64,000 bases of DNA from Gammaproteobacteria bacterium UBA7310 (GCA_002471665.1 DKQK01000071.1:1-64000), one strand, 5' to 3'; shown: positions 28,749-37,868, counted from the stretch's first letter. The notes: generated by a model from the letters alone, not told the origin. Numbers and translations are program-made.

Positions 28749-30860
28749 CTACGCGGTGTTCTTCGTCAGATTCTCTTTTTCTTCTTTTTGCTCGTGCTTG
28801 AGATCTTTATCATTTAATTCGGAAGCAAAGTGATCGATGAGTGCTTTCACCGTGGGATAGCGCATCAACTCCGTTGCCGGAATGGTCCTTTCAATACGAT
28901 CCTGCAGGCGGTCTACCAAGTCGATGGCTTCAATGGAATCCACGCCCAACTCAGAAAAGGTGACATCCAGATCGATATGATGCGGCTCCACATTGAGCTT
29001 GTCGCTTACCCAGGTCTGCATCTCCAGGTAAAGCTCAGACTGCCAGTCCATGAACGGACGCTCTTCGACTTTGCGCTTGGTCTTGGCCACCACCTGTGAG
29101 GCATTGGTTTCAAATGTATGCAGGGGTGCAAAGTTCCCCAGCTCATAGATCTTCTTGGCCTCAGTACGCTGGATCTTGCCACTGGAGGTTTTAGGCAGGG
29201 TACCCGGAGTGATCAGCACAATGGCTTTCGGGGTTACCCCATGACGGGTGGCCACAGCCCGCGACGCCGCAATGGCCAGCTGCTGGAAATCGGTCTGATC
29301 CCCACCGGCATTGGACACCTCCTGCATAATGACCAGATGTTCCTTGCCTTTATCCGTCACCGCAAACGCTGCCCCGCAACCCTTACGGAAAGTGGGATTG
29401 GAGGATTGCAGAGAGAATTCAATATCCTGCGGATAGTGATTTCGGCCGGCCACGATGATCAGCTCTTTGATCCGCCCGGTAACATACAGCTCATCCTCAT
29501 GCATGAGGCCGAGATCGCCGGTGCGCATGTAAGGGGTCGCAGTGGCATCCCCTTTAATGTTGGCGCGGAACACACTGTCCGAGAAGCTGGGTTTGTTCCA
29601 ATAGCCCTGGGCCACGGAGGGGCTGTTCACCCAGATCTCACCCACTTCGCCCGGGGCACATTCCTGCTGTGTTTTCGGGTCAACGATGCGCACATCGGTT
29701 TCGATGGCCAATACACCGGAGCTCACCAGCGGAGCGGTATCGGCCTGCCCCTTGTCGGCAGCCTTCAACTTACCCTTGCCCAAATAATCCAGATCCGCAT
29801 CCACCACTTTGGCTCCGCGGGTGGCAGGAGAGCCGGCAACAAACAGGGTTGCCTCCGCCAAGCCGTAACAGGGTAGGAATGCACTGGCATCAAAGCCGCA
29901 GGCACTGAATTTATCGGCAAAGGTATTCAGGCTGTCTACCTGGATAGGTTCGGCGCCATTGAACGCCACCTGCCAGGTGGACAGATCCAGTTGCTCCATC
30001 TGCTCTTCGCTGACCTTGCGGGCACAATACTGATAGGAAAAATTGGGTCCACCGCTGACTTTGGCGCCCATGTCCGAGATGGTTTTCAACCAAATGAACG
30101 GGTTCTTGAGAAACGTCAGTGGCGACATGAGGGTCACATTTGCACCGGCATAGACCGGGGTCAACACCCCGCCAATCAAGCCCATGTCATGAAACGGCGG
30201 CAACCAGATGACGGTTTTATAGCGGGGTGCTACGTAATCCAGATCGTTGGAATGGGCAAATGTCCAGACTATTTGCTGGAAATTTGCGATCAAATTCTCG
30301 TGACTCACCATCACCCCTTTAGGGTGTCCGGTGGAACCAGAAGTGTATTGCAGGAAGGCCACATCAGAGGGGTTCGCATCCGCCGGCTCAAAGCCGGAAG
30401 CGTCCTGCTCTGCCACCAGAGAATCGGTGGGAATACAAGGTAAATTGATGCCGTTAGTGGGATTTGCCACCCAGGCTTCGATCATTGGCATCAGCATGCT
30501 GGAAGAGAGTATGGCGCCTGCCTCACAATCCTGTACCACGCGCTTGAGGCGGTCGATATCCCGCGCGCCCATGGGTGGATAGGCCGGAACCGGCACACAA
30601 CCCGCATACATACACCCAAAAAAGGCACGAATGTAGTCCAGGCCGGGGGCATACAGCAACATCAGGTTGCGCCCGGATAAGCCTTTCGCCACGAGGCCCG
30701 CAGCGATCTTGCGTGCTGATTCGTCCAGCCCGGAAAAGGAAATGTTGCCTTCCGGTGCGCCGCTTTCGGACAAAAAGGTCATAACCGGGGCATCACCCCG
30801 CTCTGCGGCTCGCTCTGAGCTCATTTGAACCAGGTTCTTGAAATCTTGGAACCCTTTCAT
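28749..30860 (-). CDS. Fatty acyl-AMP ligase fused to acyl carrier protein (chain loader)
   Basis: A 703-aa protein that should activate a free fatty acid as acyl-AMP and pass it to its own ACP, starting the polyketide chain. The FAAL part (about 1-580) shows the ATP motif FLQYTSGSTGHPKG, 'WLPPFHDMGLIGGVL' typical of FAALs, 'YGLAEATLFV' and the late Lys motif SSGKIQR. The ACP (about 600-690) has ELGVDSIEAIDL with the phosphopantetheine Ser near 641. The start is the ATG at 30860, four codons inside the longest frame, because an excellent GGAGGT lies directly upstream of it. It is followed 96 nt later by the bimodular PKS, whose KS should take the acyl chain. A C-terminal Lys/Glu-rich tail may be a docking element. 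Confidence 0.94.
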   Translation of the reverse strand: MKGFQDFKNLVQMSSERAAERGDAPVMTFLSESGAPEGNISFSGLDESARKIAAGLVAKGLSGRNLMLLYAPGLDYIRAFFGCMYAGCVPVPAYPPMGARDIDRLKRVVQDCEAGAILSSSMLMPMIEAWVANPTNGINLPCIPTDSLVAEQDASGFEPADANPSDVAFLQYTSGSTGHPKGVMVSHENLIANFQQIVWTFAHSNDLDYVAPRYKTVIWLPPFHDMGLIGGVLTPVYAGANVTLMSPLTFLKNPFIWLKTISDMGAKVSGGPNFSYQYCARKVSEEQMEQLDLSTWQVAFNGAEPIQVDSLNTFADKFSACGFDASAFLPCYGLAEATLFVAGSPATRGAKVVDADLDYLGKGKLKAADKGQADTAPLVSSGVLAIETDVRIVDPKTQQECAPGEVGEIWVNSPSVAQGYWNKPSFSDSVFRANIKGDATATPYMRTGDLGLMHEDELYVTGRIKELIIVAGRNHYPQDIEFSLQSSNPTFRKGCGAAFAVTDKGKEHLVIMQEVSNAGGDQTDFQQLAIAASRAVATRHGVTPKAIVLITPGTLPKTSSGKIQRTEAKKIYELGNFAPLHTFETNASQVVAKTKRKVEERPFMDWQSELYLEMQTWVSDKLNVEPHHIDLDVTFSELGVDSIEAIDLVDRLQDRIERTIPATELMRYPTVKALIDHFASELNDKDLKHEQKEEKENLTKNTA

Positions 30861-31221
30861 GTCTACCTCCACCTACTGTCTTTACCCTGTGTTTCAAGAC
30901 GAAGGTGTGCTCATAGGGATAAAATGGCGTGATCAATACCGGCGATTCAGTGGCTGCCAGGCCACTTCTTTGAATCCAGTCGGTTACGTCGTGTATTGCC
31001 CTTAACTGCCTTTTATTATTTTTATCAGCACAACCCATTGGCAGAGCCAGTTTAAGTTCGCGCTCCTCGCTAAAACTTGTAAGATGCGGCCAAAAGAGTG
31101 ACAGTCTGTAATCAGAATGTGTATCTATAAACACAACCACTACAAGTTTGCTCAAAGGCTACGCGAATCAGTCCCTAACCCTGACAAATCTCCAATTTCA
31201 TCTCACCGCTTACAGCTCTAT
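30861..31221. promoter_or_regulatory. Probable leader/promoter region of the polyketide operon
   Basis: A 361-nt gap between the type II thioesterase stop and the FAAL start, far longer than the other gaps in this gene train, so a promoter for the loader-to-carrier operon probably lies here. It holds an imperfect 18-bp palindrome at 31118-31135 with TGTGT/ACACA ends and a GGAGGT ribosome site just before 30860. I see no convincing -35/-10 pair. A 120-codon minus-strand frame (31155-30793) runs through it and into the FAAL gene, but looks spurious. Confidence 0.4.
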
Positions 31222-31995
31222 TCAGAAAGCGATCAAGTCTTCACCATCTTCCTGAGTTAATGTGGCCAAAACCGTTCTCATTGAGGCCAAAAACTCAGGG
31301 GCCCTATCTTGAATAAAGAAATGCCCACCTTCAAAAGCTTTGTGTTCAAAGCGTGATGTGGTTGAGCTTTTCCACGCGGCTAACTCACTGACGCTGGCCA
31401 CTTTATCCTCAGTTCCTGAATACAAGTAGACAGGTATGTTCAGTATCTGATCAGAAGTCGATTTTCCTTCATCATTGAGTTTTAAATCTGCCTTAATCAC
31501 CGGAAGATAGAACGCCATCATTTCCTCACTGGCCCGAATGGCCTCCGGCAAGCCTCCCAAGCGTTCCAATTCGGCCATAAAGCGATCTTCTGACAACTCT
31601 GTAATCTTGAGCTCCGGATCAAGATGGGGTGCTCTGCGGGCACTGGCGATCACCCCCAACACTCCAACTCCCTGCTGTTGCAATGTGTGGGCAGTTAAAA
31701 AGGCCACCAGCGCACCAAAACTGTGTCCATAGAGCACAACATTCTTCTCGCGAAAAAAATCCGACTGCTGGGAAAACTGCTCCACAATAGCGTGCACCGA
31801 TTCTGCAAACGGCTCACTGTGCAGGCTTTCCCGCCCCGGATAATTTGCCGCCCAGACCTCAGCGTCGGGCAAATGCTCACTCCAGCTGCGATACATGGAA
31901 GCCCCTCCTCCGGCACAGGGAAAACACACCACGCGATACTCAGCGGAGGGCTTGGCATTGAAACACGCCAGTGACTTATTTTTACCAAAAATCAT
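31222..31995 (-). CDS. Type II thioesterase (alpha/beta hydrolase, editing)
   Basis: A 257-aa stand-alone thioesterase of the GrsT/RifR class. It has the N-terminal 'VVCFPCAGGGASMYRSWSEHLP' that forms the oxyanion region, the nucleophile motif YGHSFGA with Ser near 92, 'YSGTEDKV' with the acid, and GGHFF with the catalytic His near 224. Such enzymes remove stalled or wrong acyl groups from carrier proteins of PKS/NRPS lines. The start is the ATG at 31995, which has GAGGT 5 nt upstream; a longer frame to 32070 would add residues unlike the family. It is co-oriented with the FAAL-PKS genes and divergent from the RND exporter, so both probably share the 31996-32086 promoter region. Confidence 0.93.
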   Translation of the reverse strand: MIFGKNKSLACFNAKPSAEYRVVCFPCAGGGASMYRSWSEHLPDAEVWAANYPGRESLHSEPFAESVHAIVEQFSQQSDFFREKNVVLYGHSFGALVAFLTAHTLQQQGVGVLGVIASARRAPHLDPELKITELSEDRFMAELERLGGLPEAIRASEEMMAFYLPVIKADLKLNDEGKSTSDQILNIPVYLYSGTEDKVASVSELAAWKSSTTSRFEHKAFEGGHFFIQDRAPEFLASMRTVLATLTQEDGEDLIAF

Positions 31996-32086
31996 TGCAG
32001 ACCTCATAGCAAGATGATTATATGCCTTGAACAAAAGCGCCCATACTACCGCGGCGATTGGCGGAATCAAACGAAGAATAACAATA

Positions 32087-34378
32087 ATGAAACCATTGAG
32101 TTTTATTCAGTTAAAACTGATTGCCCTATTGATTCTGGGATTGGCATTTGCGCTGTCGATGTTTATACCGGATATAAACTACCGCAGTGAAATCACTGAC
32201 TACTTCCGCAAAGACAACCCTGAAGTCGAAAATTTTCATCAATTGGAAGCACGCTTTGGCCTGCAACAAACTTTATTAGTATTGTTGACCAGTGAACAGG
32301 GCTCATTTCTGAATCCCCACAGCATAAATACCCTGTTTGGTCTGGTTCAGAATATTGAAGCGTTGGATGGAGTGGCGCGCACCCAGTCCCTGCTTTCCAC
32401 CGCCATCAGTAACCAGCGGCAAGACACCCGTTCCCTTTACCGGCACCTGGACAGCGGTGCTCCATTGACGGATTCAGTATTAGGCCAATTGGCTGACAAC
32501 GTCAGCCAAAGCACGCTCCTCGCACAAGACGGTACGGTGGCCAGCATTCAGATCGCGTTCACCGAGCAGGACAAAATCAGTGCACTCTATCCACAGTTAA
32601 ACAACATTCTTCAACAACAGTTTGCCCAGGCAGGTCACGGTACTGTAAGCATGTTGGGCCCGGTGGAAATCAAACACGCCTTACACCAGGCATTGTTGCA
32701 CGACGGTTTCTATCTGATGCCGCTGGTATTGATCATTGGCCTTGGGGTGCTGTGGTACTTCCTGCGCTCCTGGTGGCTGGTGGCATCCGGCGCCACTTCC
32801 ATTATCATCGCCCTTTGGCTTACCGCAGGGATGGTGGGCTGGCTTAAACTCACCATTAACCAGACGTCGGCACTGGCCTTCTGTATCGCCTTTATCATTG
32901 CCCTGGCCGACATCATTCATTTGTTGATGAGTTTTACCCACCAGGATCCTGCGCTGTCACGGCACGACGCCATGCTGAATGCGTTGCGCAGTAATTTTGT
33001 TTCTCTGTTTCTCACCAGCCTGACCACCGGTATTGGGTTTCTCAGCCTCAATGGCAGTAGCTCCCCGGTGTTTGCCACCTTTGGAAATATCGCGGCTATC
33101 GGCGTCGCCTGCGCATTCGCTGCAGCCGTTTCCATCACCCCCATCATGGCGGTGCTGATCAATACCCGGGCACGCAACCTGGAGCCGGATGTATTCCAGC
33201 GCTGGAGTAGAAGCCTGAACCGGTTTCGCGGTGGGCTCAATGGGTGGCACTACGGTGTTTTTTACGGCGCCAGCCTGGCCCTGTGCGCGTGCCTGTTTCT
33301 GAACGAATACCATAATGATCCATTGGACTATTTTGCTGATGATTCCCCCATCATCCAGGCGACCGACCTGTCGGAAGCGGCGTTCGGCGTGCATCACCCG
33401 ATCAGCGTGCAACTGGATTCCAAAACCCGGGATGGAATCTACGCCGAAGGTTTTATTCGCAGCGTTAAAGCGTTTGAAAACTGGCTGGAAGCGCACCCGC
33501 AGGTTGCTCACCACAACAGTTATCTGACGGTGCTGACCCAGCTTAAACGCCACGTACATCAAGGCAGCCTTAAGTGGAATGCAACCCCTACCAGCGCATC
33601 CGAAGTGGCGGACCTGTGGAATCTGTACGAGATGTCCTCACCTGATAATTCACCACAAAGTCTGGGGCTGGATAAGCATTTTCAGTCCGCCGTGATTTCA
33701 CTGGGCATACCCCGTATGAGCAGTTCAGAATTGATCGCGCTGGAGCAGAACATCAACACCTGGTTTCAACAAAACGCGCCACACATCAATGCATCCGTCA
33801 CCGGCCATGCCGTTTTATTTGCCAGTATCGGCAAACAGCTCACCAGCAATATGTTCATCGGCGGCCTGCTGTCGGCCATGGTCATTTCCATTCTGATCGG
33901 ATTATTCCTGCGCAACATGCGTGTCGGCATACTGTGCTTGATTCCCAATCTGTTTCCCGCGGGTATTGTTTATGGCATCTGGGGCAGCACCGTCGGCATT
34001 ATCGACATCGCCGCCGCAGGCACTCTAAGTATTAGCCTGGGCATTGTAGTGGATGACACCATCCACATTCTGAAGCGTTATCTGGGTTACCGGGAATCCG
34101 GATTACCGCCACAAATCAGCATTGAGAAAACCTTCGAAGAAGTCGGCTCTGCATTAATGCTGACAACCTTGATACTGAGCCTGGGTATGCTGGTGTTGAC
34201 GCTGTCGATCTTTGGGCCCAATCAAACCACCGCGCTGTTAATGGCCAGCATTATCCTGGTGGCACTCCTGTACGATTTGATCATGCTGCCACATCTGCTG
34301 GAGCGCTTTGATGGTTGGTTGTTTTCAGGATACAAGGCAAAAACCGCTGCAACTGCCGCCACACCGCAGTTGCAGTAA
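32087..34378 (+). CDS. MMPL/RND-superfamily exporter (predicted lipid exporter of the cluster)
   Basis: A 763-aa inner-membrane protein with the RND two-fold layout: TM1 (about 8-27), a periplasmic loop, a block of five TMs with 'ALAFCIAFIIALADIIHLLMSF', then TM7, a second loop and the block 'GTLSISLGIVVDDTIHILKRYLGYRESG'. The last ten or so residues are Thr/Ala-rich. The size and the sterol-sensing-like blocks place it with hopanoid/MmpL-type lipid exporters rather than tripartite drug pumps of ~1040 aa. The ATG at 32087 is preferred over a TTG at 32027. It is divergent from the type II thioesterase and should lift the finished lipid from the inner membrane to the LolA-like carrier (1369-2142) and the barrel (2154-3614). 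That partnership is inferred from synteny. Confidence 0.87.
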   Translation: MKPLSFIQLKLIALLILGLAFALSMFIPDINYRSEITDYFRKDNPEVENFHQLEARFGLQQTLLVLLTSEQGSFLNPHSINTLFGLVQNIEALDGVARTQSLLSTAISNQRQDTRSLYRHLDSGAPLTDSVLGQLADNVSQSTLLAQDGTVASIQIAFTEQDKISALYPQLNNILQQQFAQAGHGTVSMLGPVEIKHALHQALLHDGFYLMPLVLIIGLGVLWYFLRSWWLVASGATSIIIALWLTAGMVGWLKLTINQTSALAFCIAFIIALADIIHLLMSFTHQDPALSRHDAMLNALRSNFVSLFLTSLTTGIGFLSLNGSSSPVFATFGNIAAIGVACAFAAAVSITPIMAVLINTRARNLEPDVFQRWSRSLNRFRGGLNGWHYGVFYGASLALCACLFLNEYHNDPLDYFADDSPIIQATDLSEAAFGVHHPISVQLDSKTRDGIYAEGFIRSVKAFENWLEAHPQVAHHNSYLTVLTQLKRHVHQGSLKWNATPTSASEVADLWNLYEMSSPDNSPQSLGLDKHFQSAVISLGIPRMSSSELIALEQNINTWFQQNAPHINASVTGHAVLFASIGKQLTSNMFIGGLLSAMVISILIGLFLRNMRVGILCLIPNLFPAGIVYGIWGSTVGIIDIAAAGTLSISLGIVVDDTIHILKRYLGYRESGLPPQISIEKTFEEVGSALMLTTLILSLGMLVLTLSIFGPNQTTALLMASIILVALLYDLIMLPHLLERFDGWLFSGYKAKTAATAATPQLQ
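34347..34375. terminator. Hairpin at the 3' end of the RND gene
   Basis: Perfect 10-bp inverted repeat CTGCAACTGC (34347-34356) / GCAGTTGCAG (34366-34375), 9-nt loop, ending next to the RND stop codon. The RND gene and the convergent subtilase are separated by only 7 nt, so a shared hairpin terminator is plausible. No T-run follows. Confidence 0.45.
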
Positions 34379-34385
34379 TCTGCAC

Positions 34386-36209
34386 TCAGCCGCGGCGGCG
34401 TAATAGCGCAAAAGCAAACAACAGACCCAATACACCAATCCCACCACCAAACTTCTTGGTGACGTAATTGTTACTGTTGTCGGGATCCGTATCCGCGCTG
34501 TCTACACCGGCAGAAAAATCCATCTTGTTTTCATTTGCCGTTCGCACCCTGATGGTGAACGTTAATGACTCCCCGGCCAGTTGTTCCGACCAGCGGCAGG
34601 TGTAGTCGGTAACGTTACAGATCACCCCAGGGGGCGGTGCCAGGCTTTCCAGCGTCACCTGCGCGGGAAAAACATGACTGGCCACCAGATCTTCAGCCTG
34701 GTCAGGCCCGTCATTGGTAATCACCACCTTGTATTGAATGGTGCCGGTGCCGTCGCCGTCTTCAATGTACTTGCCATTGTCACCCTGTAACGTCACCCGC
34801 AAATCGCTTACCGCACTGGGTACCGTCAGGCCCATAATCCGTTTCACCGCCTCCTCTGAATCCAGCAATCCGCTGCCGCACCCTGCGCAGTTGCCGATGA
34901 AATTCTGGGTCGTATCCACCAGTGCTGCCGCCAGTTCCGCCGGGGTGGCGTCGGGCACCGCGCTGCGCATCAAGGCGATGGTTGCGGCTACCTGGGGTGC
35001 CGCCATACTGGTGCCTTGATAGGGCTGATAGTTGTTGACTGCCGGCTCAAACTGCCCCGAATTCAGCGTGGACCAAATGCCACTCAGGTCATCACCAGCC
35101 ACCAGGCGTCCGCCGGGAGCCGCCAGATCCACCACCGAGCCGGTATTGGAATACGGTGCCTTATCTCCGTAACGATCAGTGGCCGCCACATTGATCACAC
35201 CATCGCAGTTACCGGGCGCATAATCATTCGCATTGGCATTGCTGTTTCCCGCCGAAGTCACCACCATCACACCGGCGCCGACGGCAGCATTGATGGCTTC
35301 GGAATAGGAAGGCCCACAGGCGCCGGTAACGGTGCTGCTGAGGCTCAGGTTAACCACGTCCGCCGGCGTTGGATTGGGTGGCACGTCCGCTACGTTGTAG
35401 CCGGAGGCCCAGTAAATGGCATCCACAATATCAGAGGTATAGCCACCACAACGGCCCATCACCCGTAACGGCAGAATACCGGCATCATAGGCCACACCGG
35501 TCACACCAATGCCGTTCACCGGCGCCGCCGCAATGCCGGCCACATGACTGCCATGCCAGGAGCTGTAGCGATCCTGCTGTGGTTGCCCCCCACCACAGGC
35601 GCCCGCCGTGACCCCGTCCCCCGGATCCAGTGGGTTGTTATCCCGACCATTGCCATCGTTGGCCATAAACAGGTCGGAAACAAAATCATAGCCAGCCAAC
35701 GTATTGGCAATCAAATCCGGGTGGGCAAGTATTCCGGTATCCAATACCGCAATCACCGCTCCACTGCCGGTACTGAAGTTCCAGGCGTTGTCTGCGTTAA
35801 TGCCAAACAAAGGAGACTGCAAATACCACTGGAAATCGTAGTAAGGGTCTGCGGTGGGCACCATTAACAGATCAGGCTCAACATAGGCCACATCCGGGTC
35901 AAAACTGAGTTGATTCATCACATCCAGCCATGCCTGCCGTTGCCGTGACTCGGACATGGTCACCACATATGCACCATTGGCCATCGGCCGCCCCACGATA
36001 CCGGACACACCCAAAGTCTGCAGGCGCTGCAAGGCCCTGGGGCTGGCGCGCTCAGCCTGGGATAAGGGTGTCTTGAATTTTACAATCAGGCGATCGGTGG
36101 CCGATTGCAGATCACCGGCTGCCACACTGACACCGGCCCCCATAACACTCACTCCGAATAACACAGCTCGACAAAATCCCCGTGACCACCCCGTTGGCCG
36201 CCCCTTCAT
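34386..36209 (-). CDS. Secreted subtilisin-like serine protease (S8) with GlyGly-CTERM-like tail
   Basis: A 607-aa exported protease. Signal peptide about 1-31, then an inhibitor-like propeptide ('DRLIVKFK...AYVEPD', to about 115), then the S8 catalytic domain with Asp157 (VLDTGI), His219 (WHGSHVAG), Asn in SAGNSNA and Ser401 (GTSMAAPQVA). Residues ~470-575 resemble a DUF11-type repeat ('YKVVITNDGPDQAEDLVASH'). The C-terminus is a Gly-rich stretch, a hydrophobic helix and RRRG ('GGGIGVLGLLFAFALLRRRG'), matching the GlyGly-CTERM signal processed by rhombosortase in type II-secreting gammaproteobacteria. No rhombosortase is in the window. ATG at 36209 with GGAG upstream. Nothing in the sequence links it to the polyketide cluster beyond position. 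Confidence 0.92.
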   Translation of the reverse strand: MKGRPTGWSRGFCRAVLFGVSVMGAGVSVAAGDLQSATDRLIVKFKTPLSQAERASPRALQRLQTLGVSGIVGRPMANGAYVVTMSESRQRQAWLDVMNQLSFDPDVAYVEPDLLMVPTADPYYDFQWYLQSPLFGINADNAWNFSTGSGAVIAVLDTGILAHPDLIANTLAGYDFVSDLFMANDGNGRDNNPLDPGDGVTAGACGGGQPQQDRYSSWHGSHVAGIAAAPVNGIGVTGVAYDAGILPLRVMGRCGGYTSDIVDAIYWASGYNVADVPPNPTPADVVNLSLSSTVTGACGPSYSEAINAAVGAGVMVVTSAGNSNANANDYAPGNCDGVINVAATDRYGDKAPYSNTGSVVDLAAPGGRLVAGDDLSGIWSTLNSGQFEPAVNNYQPYQGTSMAAPQVAATIALMRSAVPDATPAELAAALVDTTQNFIGNCAGCGSGLLDSEEAVKRIMGLTVPSAVSDLRVTLQGDNGKYIEDGDGTGTIQYKVVITNDGPDQAEDLVASHVFPAQVTLESLAPPPGVICNVTDYTCRWSEQLAGESLTFTIRVRTANENKMDFSAGVDSADTDPDNSNNYVTKKFGGGIGVLGLLFAFALLRRRG

Positions 36210-36369
36210 ATTGCTACTCCATTTTTATTGTTCTGTTTTAGCCTCATACTAATTGAGGGCATCGCTTATCACAATTACAACTTACACCCGCCGCAAGCTG
36301 CTGCCACCAACCTAAACCATTTCATGCTCTATTGACAGCAACCGCCACCCTCATCCCTGCGATGTCAAA

Positions 36370-36388
36370 ACAGCCCACTGTGGGCTGT
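36370..36388. promoter_or_regulatory. 19-bp palindrome upstream of P450 gene
   Basis: Arms ACAGCCCAC (36370-36378) and GTGGGCTGT (36380-36388) around one base form a perfect palindrome. It lies about 110 nt before the P450 start and 160 nt from the divergent subtilase start. A TTGACA hexamer is at 36332-36337 but has no matching -10. Operator is more likely than terminator because no T-run follows. The rest of the 279-nt gap shows nothing clear. Confidence 0.4.
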
Positions 36389-36488
36389 GGTTAAATCGAG
36401 GCAATGACTGGGGCGTCACCTTGTCTGTCAGCCCCCTCAACTATTCTTACAAGAAATGGCCGACTCCCGGCACCACAAAGGAATCCAA

Positions 36489-37850
36489 ATGGGCACTATT
36501 GCAGAAACCGCATCCAGACTACCCCGTAAACCCAGCACCAGGGTAACCCATATCCCGGGCGAAAACGGCCTGCCGGTGGTGGGGTTCACCTTTGAGTTTC
36601 TGCGGGACTTTCCCGGCCTGGTGGAGCGCATGGCGCAAAAGCACGGCCCGGTGTTTCGTTATCGCGCGGTCATGCAGGACGTCATCACTCTCACCGGCCC
36701 GGATGCCAATGAATTCATTCTGAAAGACGCTGATCACAACTTTTCCAGCAAGAAAGCCTGGGACATCATTCTGGAAGAACTATTCCCCAACGGATTAATG
36801 CTGCGGGATTTCGAAAACCACAAGGTACATCGAAAAATATTGCAGGGCGCTTTCAAAAAGCCCGCCATGCAAGCCTATGTCGAGAAAATGAATCCACGCT
36901 TTGCCGACGGTATCGCCCATTGGCCCCAGGGCAGCAACATGTTGTTCTTTGATCATATCAAGGACCTGTTGCTGAACGCCGGTGCTGAACTGTTTCTGGG
37001 CATTCAAATGGGCAAGGAAGCCAACAGGGTGAACCAATCCTTTATCGCCGCGGTGGATGCCTCCCTGGCGGTAGTGCGCCTTCCCATCCCCGGTACCACC
37101 TGGTGGCGCGGCATCAAGGGGCGACGTTTTCTGGAACAGTTCATCGGCTCTCTGGTGGCCGCAAAGCGCCGCAGCCAGGACAACGATTTCTTTACCCAGA
37201 TCTGTCACTCGCGGGGCGAAAACAACGAGGAACTGACCGACCAGGAAGTGATTGATCACATGATCTTTCTGTTGTTTGCCGCCCATGACACCACCACCAG
37301 CACTCTGTGTTCTCTGGTGTATCGACTGGCCAAGCACCCGGAATGGCAGGAAACATTACGGCAAGAGATTCTGGCCCTGGGAGTGGACAACCTGACCTAC
37401 GATGATCTGGAAAATATGGAGAAAGCCAGTTTGGTGTTCAGGGAAACCCTGCGCATGCATCCACCTCTGCCCACCATACCCAGGCGGGCCATCAACGACT
37501 GCGAATTCCAGGGCTACAGGATTCCCAAAAATGCAGCAGTGGGTGTCGTGCCGATACACACCCACTACATGGAAGAATACTGGTCGTCCCCCTACAAGTT
37601 CGACCCCGAACGTTTTAGCCCGGAGCGGGCCGAGCACAAACAACATTTCTACCAGTGGGTGCCTTTTGGTGGTGGTCACCACAAATGTCTGGGGCTGAAT
37701 TTTGCCGAAATCCAGTCCAAGGTGTTCTTATTCCAGTTTCTGAAAAAATACCGCGTGACGGTGGCTGAAGGCTACGAAATGCCAACTCAGATTGTGCCGC
37801 TGGCGGTTCCTAAAGATGGATTTCCCTGCACATTGACCCCGATAGACTGA
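36489..37850 (+). CDS. Cytochrome P450 monooxygenase
   Basis: A 453-aa soluble bacterial P450. Visible signatures are the I-helix oxygen-binding motif AAHDTTTS (about 264-271), the K-helix FRETLR with ExxR near 318, and the heme loop PFGGGHHKCLG with the thiolate Cys at about 400. The N-terminal 'PGENGLPVVGFTFEFL' resembles CYP120/CYP26-like enzymes that hydroxylate long hydrophobic substrates. No membrane anchor or fused reductase is present, so it needs separate redox partners. The start is the ATG at 36489 with AAAGGAA 7 nt upstream; the ATG at 36456 has a weak site. It is followed by a clear terminator and a convergent AraC gene. A fatty-acid or polyketide-lipid hydroxylase is possible, but the link to the PKS cluster is only proximity. 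Confidence 0.92.
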   Translation: MGTIAETASRLPRKPSTRVTHIPGENGLPVVGFTFEFLRDFPGLVERMAQKHGPVFRYRAVMQDVITLTGPDANEFILKDADHNFSSKKAWDIILEELFPNGLMLRDFENHKVHRKILQGAFKKPAMQAYVEKMNPRFADGIAHWPQGSNMLFFDHIKDLLLNAGAELFLGIQMGKEANRVNQSFIAAVDASLAVVRLPIPGTTWWRGIKGRRFLEQFIGSLVAAKRRSQDNDFFTQICHSRGENNEELTDQEVIDHMIFLLFAAHDTTTSTLCSLVYRLAKHPEWQETLRQEILALGVDNLTYDDLENMEKASLVFRETLRMHPPLPTIPRRAINDCEFQGYRIPKNAAVGVVPIHTHYMEEYWSSPYKFDPERFSPERAEHKQHFYQWVPFGGGHHKCLGLNFAEIQSKVFLFQFLKKYRVTVAEGYEMPTQIVPLAVPKDGFPCTLTPID

Positions 37851-37868
37851 TTCCGACTTTGCATAACC

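Noticed and set aside
31118..31135. CRP site upstream of the polyketide operon
   Set aside because: The TGTGT/ACACA palindrome has an 8-nt centre and lacks the TGTGA-N6-TCACA pattern of CRP.
30793..31155. 120-codon minus-strand frame between the type II thioesterase and FAAL
   Set aside because: It overlaps the well-supported FAAL start, including its GGAGGT site, has no recognisable domain, and its second half has the composition of a shifted coding frame.
36332..36337. TTGACA promoter for the P450 gene
   Set aside because: The hexamer is perfect, but the sequence 16-18 nt downstream is GC-rich and has no -10-like element.
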